From: Breviolum minutum Mf 1.05b.01
Taxonomy: Eukaryota > Sar > Dinophyceae > Suessiales > Symbiodiniaceae
Reading direction: 5' to 3'
Length of the DNA: 64,000 nucleotides
NCBI GenBank assembly: GCA_000507305.1
Contig: DF241784.1
Span: 1 to 64,000, forward strand
A program made the translations under genes and the position numbers. The notes under the pieces were generated by a model. The model was not told where the DNA came from and did no database searches. It was given only the letters and a program-made list of their open reading frames with translations. Of this stretch, positions 21,669 through 33,600 are shown in pieces (the first letter of the stretch is position 1; each line of letters begins with the position of its first letter).

Positions 21669-24600
21669 CTCCGTTGCGGGGATGATCGGTCAAACTATGA
21701 AACTGGTCGGAAATGATGGGACACACATTTGAAACACAACCACCCTCAACAGGTGAAATATGGGCACCAAATTGGATAGCCAAAAATATACAGAGTTGCT
21801 TCGAATCAAACCATTGATGATTGGAGGGAAGCACATAATATTCAAAAATAACATGATTGTTGATGTGGGCGACAGAGACAGGCAGCCAGAATTTTCAAGC
21901 ATGGATAAGATATATTGGCGGTATAGGCATAATGTCTCATGAAGCTCTTTTGAGCAATCGGAATCCGTGGTATTCACATATAGCATTTCAAATTGCCAGC
22001 AACTTCCCAAAAGAAATTCGGTTCTGAATTGCAACCATCAACAAGGATGTGAGGGAAACATCCAAAAGCGGCAGCAGTATCCAAATGAAAAACATATAAC
22101 CCTTTAACATGAAACAACAACATAGTAGAGATATACAGATATACACAGTCAATTCGGCTTTTGCAGTGATGTTCATTCCTCTATATTAACTATCAACCAA
22201 CCCTCCCTTTCAGCATTTTTCCAACTACCAAGGTGCGCAATAGGAATAATTTTCCAAAAAGTCCATCTTGGAAAAGGCATAGGAAAACCTCAGCACAACA
22301 AGCCAACCGAACAGTTTCCAACCTCACGAACCTCGGGGGAAAACTACAGAAAAACAGAACTTGCTCTAAAGCAGCAAGGCCAAGTATCTGGGCAAATATT
22401 ACAGTAAATTGTTTAATTCCGAAACCTGAATTACGGGCATTTTGGGGGGGATTCCCTTCCTAAACCACCATGTCAGGTGACCTCTGCTGAGGACGTTATA
22501 ATTTGCCCAGGAAGTATAGGAAAAAGAAAGTTATTCATAACTTTTGGATACTTTTGGAATCATAATATCTCATCATTTCTTGTCATTGCTTATGATGAAC
22601 AACACCCCGGCACCGCTTGATCTAGTGAACACTTCATGAATTACATATGTGACATGTGTTTTGTCTCTAAACCACAACTTTTTTACAGGATGTTGTCCAA
22701 AAAACAGTAAATCCTCTCCAACCTGGCACTTACACTAGAAAAACTCATAGATCATGTTTGTTCTGATTATATTTGTATCTTATTGCTTGAAAGAATGGAT
22801 TTTTTTAAAGCATCTCATCACTGTGTCAGGGCGGACTCCTGCTGATATTTCTGGGCGTCACTATGCGTCACAAACGACATGTTACTGTTTGGGGTATTTC
22901 CACCAACCTTGGGGGAAAACAAATGGTTGAAATGTTGGGTATTTGAGAAATACCATCTTTTGGGATATTTCAAGATTCCTCGACCAACCTTAAGCATGGT
23001 GTGACCTCAAGATTCTCTCATTTTAATGAAGTAATTCTCAAAATTATCATCAGGATCCATGGCAAGAGATGGCCCATGTTTTTTCCACCAATTTGGCCAA
23101 AAAAATGTTGTTTTGCCTTTTCACCAGCATGGGAACAAGGAAATTCGAGGAGACACCGAACATTAACCACATTAATATATTTCATGAAACTGAATTTTCA
23201 CACACAAACATCTGGAGAACAACATAGATGTCCCAACATACTTCCAAGAAAAAAAACATTGGATTTCCCACTAGAAACTTCCTTGTTTTGTTTGTATTTT
23301 TTTCTACCCTCTGGTAAACTAACATAGCAATGGAAAACCACCATTGTTTATTGGAGATACATCTTCATTCATGGTGGATTTCCCAGCCAGCTATGTTAGT
23401 TGCTCCCGGAGTGTACCACGGAAGTTCCAGGAAACATCGGCAGAGGTAGACTTGGAAGACCAGCCAAGCCAAAGAGAATCATGGCTTGGAAGGGCAACAA
23501 GACCTTGGGGGACATCCAATGGCCACATTGGATGTCCCGTTGGGGACGTTAGGATCAGTGGGTTATTCACCTACCTTATAAATGGGGTATTCCTTCGGGT
23601 TACAACCCACTGATCCTAACCTTTTACTAACTTCCTGGGACATCCAAGCAGCTTTTCTGGTCCAAACTATAAGCTGGATAGTCTATAACAGTATTGAATC
23701 ACTGTGACAGAATTCATTCTGAATAATTAGTGAATACACATGTTCAGTAATTCCCAGTGGATTTGGCAATTCATGATGTATTTATATGTATATACTATAT
23801 ATCTTTGGGTAGTATGGTATAGAGCATTTCAGAAATGAGCTGGTTTGGCGGAGGATTCACCCTTCTATCAAAAACGCCCTTTGATCGCTCTGATTCAGCT
23901 CGAATGATGGGATATATTGGTTCACGTGTCTAAAACCAATCGGAACCAATCATCAGTGTCGTCGAAATGGCAGCAATTCACAGAGATTGTTTGGAGCAAT
24001 TCCCATTCTCAAGCACCATTTTAATGGGAAATCACGTGGGCAAATTTTGGTTGTGGAAATCATGGTGGCTAAGCGTAGTCGAGATATGTCGAGATAAGTC
24101 AACGTGGCATCTATAAGCTTGTTCAAAGTAACCCCCCAAAATCTGCGGAGTGGACCCAAAAGTGATTGAACTTTTAAAGCCAGAAGAATCGCCAGGTCAA
24201 TGTGGATTCGTGGGTATTTGTTGGACCGTGAAAACATCCCTAAAATCAAAAGGATGTTTTTTGCGGTAGGTACAATATTGGTACAATGCTTAATTCATGA
24301 AGTGTTTGGTGCTGGAAGCTTTGCAATAGCCTGAATTCTTAGAAAACACAAACTTTCTGACCTGCAGTCAAAAGTATGATTTGGATTGGTCCTCGAAGTC
24401 CATAAGCAATCCACTGGTAATGGTGAGATTCCTGTAAACCCTAGTAAGAACCACCATTCATTTGGGGAGCTCCAACCTTTTGCAAACATACCAAGCACCA
24501 CCTGTACCCAAGAGACTGAAATCCGCGCAGAGAGTTTGTAGCCCCAGGATTTTGCTTGGAATTCTTGGACACTAAAGACCAAAAACAAGGCCTTGAAGCA

Positions 24601-27600
24601 GAACACGTTTGGTCAAAACGGAAGCTGTGAAACAAGCGTAACGCTGTTATACGCTGTTTAGACAAGTGACTTGTTGGGGAAGAAGGATAAACATGATAAC
24701 ATGACAACTTGCTTGACACATGATTCATACGGTTCGATCTATTCATTTTCATCATGTTGCGTTGTTACATGATCTGATCATGATCTGTCTAGATTTTGGA
24801 TGCTATTAGTGTTATGTTGAAACTTTTGAAAAATCAATGAACCGCGATATACACTCCTGACAACTAACATGGAACCCCAATATTCGAGGTTTGTAGATGT
24901 TTTTACTTTTCCAAGCGTCCTTTTTCTGATTCCAGCAGTCTTCTGGGGTGTACTGCAACGCTTGGGATGTTAAAAAAAATGAAACATCGGTAGATGGGAT
25001 ACCTACGTTCCATGTCAACAAGGATGCAGAATTGGACTGCGAACAGTATGTCAACATCATCTTGCACTTTCTAAGAAATTTGACAAGCAATTCGGAACAT
25101 ATTCAGAGAGAAACTGATTTGACATAAACAAATAAGGTTGACAATGTATAGGTATATGTAATTTGCATCAACAAGTCAAATGTTGAGTGCTTTGAGAGAT
25201 GAAGTTTCCATGGCAGGAGTGTAAATATATAAAACAACATTTTGTGAAGGAAAAATCTATGCATCGCTCCCTTCACATCAAAATGCGAGCAGCAACATGT
25301 CTTTATATACCCGGAACTCACATGTAAAATATTATTGATGAAGTTTGGTGCATCGTCAAAAGGGCAATAACACATAGGTCTGATAATCTGATATGATTAG
25401 AAATCCCAAAACAAACAAGTTTGAACATGATAACATGTTGATACGAAACACCCCAAAAAAACAAGATCACCTGCAAAAAAGATATTTTGCTGGAAATCTT
25501 TGCTTTTCTTGAAGACGGTGTTAGTTTGTTCTCAATCTCATGGTGTACAAAAGGTAGATCCTAGGTGCCCATACCAGGCCAATCGCCATAGGGGCCCATA
25601 ACCAACAGCAAGTGCTTCCATTTGGCCGAGGAGCTAAGTAACCCAAAGGCGCAACAAATTGCAAAGCAACATTGTAAGGATTGCGCCAAGAGAAGCAACC
25701 TCAACAATTGAAGGTCAAAAGCCACTTAAGATTGGTAGCAAAGAAGATGGAACCACCATTTACGATGCTTCAAAAACTATATCCCGTGGTGAACAAGGTA
25801 AATGTCTGAACCATAATAAGTCTGACTGTGTCTTGTGACACGGTCACACTGGAAGTTGTGATAAGTTGCTTAAATAAATAGTGACATGTATGGATGTACA
25901 TATATACATATAATAGTTACAGACACACCTACAAACAGATAGATGTGACATATGTATATATATACGTATATTTACATAGAGAGAGAGAGAGAGAGACATA
26001 CCTACTAAGCACCCTTCCTGAACATTTCTTTCAACCATCCTTCATGGGCAGATGCCATTGGTTCAAAGGCTTCGCGGAGCCATCGACCGCTGAAAGTCTC
26101 ATTTTCTACCGTGAACCAGCTATTTGAACAAAACATGTACTACCAATTCAAACAGAATCTAGTTGGTGGTTTCAACCCATCTAAAAAATATATAGTCACA
26201 ATGGGAATCTTCCCCAAATAGGGGTGAACATAAAACATATTTGAAACCACCACCCAGAAATAGATTGAATTGGAACTGCAACTAAAATTGTTTGATGCGA
26301 GTGTGTAACATGCAGTACATTCAATGTATCACAAATTATACTACATCTTGAAATAAATCAAAATTGGACAAAATTGGCTTCAAAATGCAACGGCTTCATT
26401 TCCTCGTCTTGGATTCCCAAGTTTGCCTTTCGGCCCCTTGTATAGCTATAATAGGCCATTATGTGGCCGAAACAACTGCATCAGTGAATAGGTTGCATAT
26501 TTCATTGTTGACTGCATTAGGCGGTGCAGGATTTCTGCATTTCACTGTATCATATTTAACGAACTTTTAAAACATCCAGTTGTCCTATGAGATCCTTCCG
26601 ACCATTGAAGGTTATAGGACGATACAAAAGATAAGCAAAGCCTTTCTAAAACCATGATGCTGTTGGTGGCTGAAATCCTGCACCAGTTGATAGGAAGTTT
26701 ATCCCGTTATTTACAGGGTTTTAATGGGTTTTATACATCCAAGGTGGTGAAGGATTTTGTCCATCAACAGTACCATCATCTTCACAATATTTTTGTTGAT
26801 CAGCCAAACCCTCATCCCACGGGGCCACTCGTGTTTTTTTCGGGCAACCATGTTGAGATATTTTGGCTTTCTGGTCTAACAATTGTCGAAGCTTAGCTAA
26901 GAGCATGCCCAGAATGAAGACCTGGGCCATGCATGACTCACTCAATGTAGGGTGTGGAGCTGAACATGGTTGTTGTACTGTTGTTGTTTGAATATCTTTT
27001 TCAAGTTGAGGTGAGATGAAGAATACGTGATAGCTGTTAATGGAAGAAATCTTGCACCACCTGGGATGTATAATTTTTATGGTAAGAAGGGGATACAACT
27101 ACCAACCTCTGATGCAGGATTTCTTCCAGCAGCAGTTCGAAATTTGTTGAGATCATATTGGCTCAAAAAAACATTGATCGCATGCTTGCATCTCAATACT
27201 GGATTCCAAACAAATAATGCCCAACCGATATACCAAATGAACAATCAATCTACTTTACATACATATCATATATAAGTTTGAAGTTTTGGTCACCAAACCA
27301 CCAGTATGAAACCGCTTGAAGGTCTGCCTCAGTAGAAAAAACTGGCGATGGAAAACACAAACGTAGAATGCTTCCTGTGAAGAGAATTGTGGGTTTTCAG
27401 CTCGTCTTCTTTCTTGTTTGGGAACAAGAGTTCGGGTTACTCTACTTCAAGGTATAAAAAGATCAAACTATTTTCTCCAATTCCGAAAGACTTGAGACTT
27501 CAGAGTGTTTGCTCTGAAGTCACTGTTTGCCGCCTGGCTATCCTCAGTAACTCTTGCTACATCTTGCTGAAAGTCATCTGCTTCGTTCCGATATTATCTG

Positions 27601-30600
27601 AAATCTATATATATATATATACCTGGAACACAAATGACCCTTTTTTTGATTTGAAGAGGCCTATTTTGTAGGGTGCAACCCCCAAAACAAAGGACAAACA
27701 GGTTCCAAGGATTTCCAAGGTATATTTACAAGACCAATTTGGTGAAGGACAGTTTCCCTCGCAGGACCCTCAGAAACAGCTGTTGGACAGGCTGGCTTCA
27801 ACCATTCCCATGCACAGAAACAACTCGACTATACATCTAAAAATCAAATCAGTAACATAACGTTTCCTTACATCAGTATTATCATATGTATAATCATTTC
27901 ACTACTTGTCAATAAGGTTGCTATAATCACCAGCCATCTAGGAATATCACTTGCAACTCGAACCACCAAACTCTCGAGTTTTTTCTGCCAAGTTGCATGG
28001 AAATAGCAAATTGGATGGAACTTCAACATCACAACACCAATATCCAAGAAGGTGTCCGTGGCATAGAAGGAGTGCTCCTCCGGTATGCAGGTCACTAGGT
28101 GTTTCGTGGTTTGGCAGAAATTCTAGGAAATTTCTAGGAGTGTCGTTTAAATCAGAAACCAAGATGAACTGCCCCATGCAAAGATATCCTTGCTCACAAC
28201 AGCTATTCTGTCAGTATCAAGAAACTACAAGCAAACTTTTTCCATCTTCAACAACAAAAAAAACAGATCCAACAATCAAAACTTACATATGTACTCCTTC
28301 CAATAGTGCGTCCTTGTACCAATCCACATCTTCATTTGCAAAGAGAGGGATGAAAATCAAAAGCCACGGCAAGAAGAACAAGAAAGCCATCAGCAAGCAC
28401 GTCTTCCTGAACACACCCAGCAAATTCGGTCCCTGATGTGCTTCTAATTTCCAGATATTTCCAGTATGCAGTATGCCCCAAAAACAGAGGATGTCATGTG
28501 GTATCTCATGCCCCTTATATAATGATTTTTTTGTGGGAAATTGAACATGCTGGTAACACACTTCGCCTACTTTTTCAAGACAGTGTTGTTTTCCAAACTC
28601 CGTCATAGTCCTTAGTTGCTCCAGTTCAAGTATAATTATTATAGGATAAAACCATTGGTGAGTGGAGAGGGCCTCTTTTGAAGGCACTCATCCACGAATG
28701 GAGGAAACTGGAGGAAATTTAAAGCTGCAGTAAAACTGGTGGCAAGAGCTTTCCTTGATACGCAAATGTTTGAGCCAGTTTTCTTACGTTCACTGCAGAG
28801 TATCTCAAATATTTCCAAATAAACTCTTGAGGAATTTGAGTTTTGTGACGCATCTTTTGGTTTTTGTTTTTGTTTTCCAATTGATGCTTTTCAGGATGTC
28901 AAGGTTTTGGTGGACTTTGGATGTTTTGTCCCAACAAAAATGCGGAAGCAATTACAACCAAAGGGATTTTTGTTTCCTCAACTCATGGAGAATCCAGAAC
29001 TTTCGAACTTCAAATGTGGCATTCACTACCTCCCCCCGTATACAATGGAACTAACAGGACTACACACAACTTGAAAACATCCTATTAGAACGCGGATTTG
29101 GCATCTACAAATCGGTTTCAGTCCCAACGAAATTAAACGAAAACAGGAAACACAACACCTTTGCTTTTCAGCTCGCAACGTTTGAGTGCCAAAATTCGTT
29201 GACAGATTCCGAGGCAAAACAAATGGCGTTAGAAAAAGAACACCAGCTATTGCTGCTTTCTTTGGACGTACGTCCAGCTAGGTGGTGGTTTCAACCCATT
29301 TGAAAAATATGCTAATTGGGAATGTTTCCCCAATATGGGAATGGGAATGTTTCCCCAATATCCCCCAATTGCGGTGACAATTAAAAGATAATAAGTGAAA
29401 CCACGACTTAGCCAGTATATAATTTATCAACATGGAGAATCCGTGATTTGTAGGTGTTTTGCTTATTGCACATAAATGATTCCCAACCTGGAGTATACGT
29501 GGATTCCACTGAAAGTATTGGAAAAAGTCGTTGGTATCTAGGTCTTCCTGTCATCTCCCCACTGTCATCGTCCCAGCTCTATGTTTGGAGTTGTCTCAAA
29601 TTGACAGACCATTTACAAACAGACCCCCAAGTAATCCGCTGAAAACAATCCAATTGGAATGAATATCGGAAAAATAGGGATTGTATCCCCACTAATGTAC
29701 CTGACTAGTTGGTGGGTTCAAGCCATTTGAAAAACTATCAGCCAATTTGGTTCATTTCCCCGATTTTCGAGGTGAACTACTCAAAAATATTTTTCAGTTG
29801 CAGTACCACCAGGCGCCAGGTGACATAGTCACATTGGTACTGTTTTACAATACTAAGACCCTGAGAAAACACACAAAAAAGGTCCCTCAGGTCTATGACT
29901 GAACACCTAAAACCTCGTTTTGGACGGAATCCATGGTGGTCGGATGGTGGTCACTCCAGGGAGTCTTCACAAGGTCCCACCCTGGTCCCTGGCAACGTTT
30001 GACTAATGGGTTTGGTGGTTTGGAAAGCTCAGAAAAAAAAAACAACAATTTCCTAAAAAAAAATCCTGTAAACCGCAAATATCAACATGAAACACAAAAC
30101 TTTGATAACCACATTGGAAATAATGTTTATATGGATTTATAACCCCACAGCTTGGGGTTTGTATTATATGTCACATACATCTCCAAAGACTACTTAGGGA
30201 GCGGATAGCTTGGATGCATCATCAAGCAGTCATGGAAAAAAAACACATGTAGCCCAAGCTTCAGCAGGGTAATGCTCTTCAGGCAATGCGACAAAGGCTT
30301 GAAGAAGAACCAATACACCACCATGCAGCCTCATCACATCAAGTGATGGTCCAAAGAATTGGATATTGGATGATATTGGAAGTCATCTCATCACGCCCCT
30401 GAAGTTTAACAGCTCGCCACTGAAGGGAAAAAAGTCTCTTCCAACCATCATTTGAAAAAAGGTGTAAACTCGCTGTTCATTTTCCGGGGCAAGTTTTTGA
30501 AGCGCATGGAGGATGAACATCAAAACAAACATGTGGCTCGCTCGATGCTTCTGAGGTGAAGTACTTCACCATTAGACGGTCGTACGTTTAAAGGTAGCAT

Positions 30601-33600
30601 AGTTAACAAAATCAGAAAGGAATGCCTTTTCATGTTTTTCTTGAGACTTGCGTTGATTTGAAAATTGCTTCTGGGAGTTTTGTCTGTTAACTTCATTTCA
30701 CAGTTACTCTGAAGTGAAGGATCCAATCCATGCATTTTGCATGACATATATGCCATACATGGAGGATATGCGGAGACTCATGAAACCAAACGACCCTTTG
30801 AGTTGATGTCACATTGGCCTCGCGGCCTCACGTCATGATTTCGCTACATAAAGCTGGCTATATATATGTATGTATATATGTGGGTGTTTCCAAAAAATAG
30901 GGGTACCCCAAAATGGATGGTTTATAATGGAAAACCCTATTAAAATGGATGATTTGGGGGTACCCCTATTTACGGACACGCCCATATGTGTATAAATAAA
31001 ATACTACTCCTTAAACCCAAAACAAGTGATGTTTCAGCAATTTTAAGTGTGTAGCTTGGCGGCCAAGCAGCTCAAAAACCAACAGTGCATTTGCAAGGCA
31101 TTCTCTGTAAAGTGAGGCACCCAGGCTTGCAACAAAAAACTTTGTGCTAACAAAGTTGGCCATTCAGCTGCCATAGTGCCAGCAGCTTTTCCAATCATGA
31201 AGGCCTGGGGAGATCGAGGTGGATGGATGGCACAAATGACATCCAGAGTTGTTGAATTGACTGGCCAGTGCTCCAGGGAATCCTCATTGGCTAGGGAGAT
31301 AGAGTTGAAAATTATGGTTTAAACAGTCTCAAATGTATATTGGGTTTACCAATTGATATAGTGAAAGACAAGCCATTGGATAGTGGGTTTCGCTAGCGAA
31401 AACAATCAAATAAGATGACATCTTTCCCCAAACTGGCTAGTGCGATTCGTGATGCGAATGAAACAAATCAGGGTTTTATCCAGATTGCATTCTGTTGCTA
31501 AAATCGAAATATCACCACCTGGAAGGTAAAAAAAAAACCATCGGTGATAAACTTACCAATCGCAATTTAGCAGTATTTTTTGGGGCATCGGTCGAGGCTC
31601 GACCATGGGACCGACATACACCACTTGACTCTTGACCATCACCCCCCAGATGACCTGTAAGCATCATATTTCATGGGCCAGCTCAGCTTTGGAGTACATA
31701 TACTGTATATATACATATTCTGGTTGGTGGTTGAACCAACCCATCTGAAAAATATGCTTGTCAAAATGGGTTCATCTTCCCCAAATAGGGGTGAAAATAA
31801 AAAAAATATTTGAAACCACCACCTAGTATTTCATATATACATATATCAAACTGTACAGTATACATTGATGATGACTATAGTTGCAAGCCATTTGGCTACG
31901 AGCAGATACAGTATCATGTTGAGTCTGCATTAGGGATGGACAGTCCGAAAAATCTCCAAGTGCTTGGAGCTCATTGACAAACAATTCGCTTCAAATATAA
32001 TACTCATATAATTATACAAACTGACCCTTGCTATCTGTTTGGTTCATTTTGGATACCCCCATTTCTTCTTTCATATCACCACGTAAAACAGAAACTTAAT
32101 AGAAATCCAAAGCAGAACTTGAGACCCTTCTCTTCCAATCAAGTACAGCAAACCACAAAACAGGGAGAAACCTTCGGACCACCCAGTGATTTTGTAGCTT
32201 CCCGGGCTCTCCCACAACATCGCCGACACACGAGGCAAGACACTGGAATCAAAGAGAAGGCATACAATGGGTAGATGGTGGTACTTCTCCGCATGACATA
32301 CCTGTTTTTCACTATTGATGGAAAAGTCACTCCGAACGGTTCGGGTTTTTTTTCTCCCACACATAGGAAAACTAACTAAACTTTCCCTTTAAGGGACGTC
32401 TATGGATGAAAGTTAACAACTGTTTTGGATCCCTATCTGAAGTTCCTATGATTTGACGCTTTTCGTGCGCTTTTTTTTTTACCAAGTTTCCACTGGCATC
32501 ATTCCTCCACTGTCCAAAATGGACACAAAATAACACAAACTAAAGCGTATAGAAATACTCATAGCATCCATATATGGTGTATTTACCTACATTTACCCAT
32601 AAAAATCAACCATTCATGTAGGTAGGTAAATATACCATGTATACATGGATACTATGGGATATAGAATCCATATTTCAAAAATTCAACAAATCCGATGTCC
32701 ACAAAAAGACGACCCCACCCCCACCCAAGAAAAAAACGACCTGTTAAACTGTTATTTGCATCTACATCAATACTTGAAAACCTATGCTGCCTATGCAAGT
32801 ACCGAAAAAAACACATCCCAAGCAACACTTAAAGCTCAGGAGGTTGCTTGGGCTTGTGATTCTGTTTGGGCGGGGAACATTTAAACAAGTACCAAAATTG
32901 GGTCAAGGGGTGCTGCATGACTCAGGTTGATTATGTACTAGTCACGTTCCAAACAGAACATCCGGCTTCAACCATCAACTTTGCATCCAACCCATCATTT
33001 GGTTTGACAATATCCCAATGCATTAGAAACTTCATAGAAATACCCAAAATAACCAAACCCATCAAACCCTCAAATGCTAAAGGAATTATATACATGTTCC
33101 CAAATCATAATTCTTGCTGTTTACAACAAGTATCACCCAAAAAAACACCCTGCCAAACCCCCCAGAAAATGATACCTGTTCCAAGAATCACCCCTTCAAA
33201 ACACCTACTGGGAAGCCAAATTCTTAGCCCGTTCATGCGCCAAGTTGCTGTACCATCGTTTCTTCCTTGGGATTTTTCAAATACGCTGAGAAGAGGACGA
33301 AACCACTGAGCATGAAAAACCACGGCCTCGGTAGATGAACCAGCATGCAAATGTTTGATTCTTATCACAGGTAGAGATACTAATCCCTCATGAAAGAGGC
33401 TATCTAAAAGAAAACGTCCCATTATGATAATTATGTAAGAATCAGAATACCTGATTTCTTGAAGAATTTAGCATTGGCATTGAGATTTTTGTGGGCTTAG
33501 TAAGTCACTGTTTTGTGAGGATTCGGAAACGATGACCTCGTTTGGTCTTTGGTGAGCAAAGTTTGTTGCGAGCATCGGCACTGTTCTTATGGACCTTGGG

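Noticed and set aside
26004-26130. 43-codon ORF with RWLREAFEPMASAHEGWLKE
   Set aside because: Lies in the intron between two acyltransferase exons and next to a family A element. Could be a real skipped exon, but there is no support.
27029-27140. In-phase join across the family B copy at 27034-27133
   Set aside because: The joined frame sits wholly within the same intron of the acyltransferase gene, so the phase match is likely chance (one in three).
27430-27610. Protein-like minus stretch NEADDFQQDVARVTEDSQ followed by FRANTLKSQVFRNW
   Set aside because: It lies inside the GC-AG intron that joins CYFH to VFILGM in phase, so it is probably not an exon despite its appearance. A warning about judging exons by look alone.
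32866-33309. 147-codon plus ORF
   Set aside because: It lies antisense to the acyltransferase FMLSGF exon and is a shadow frame with no family resemblance.
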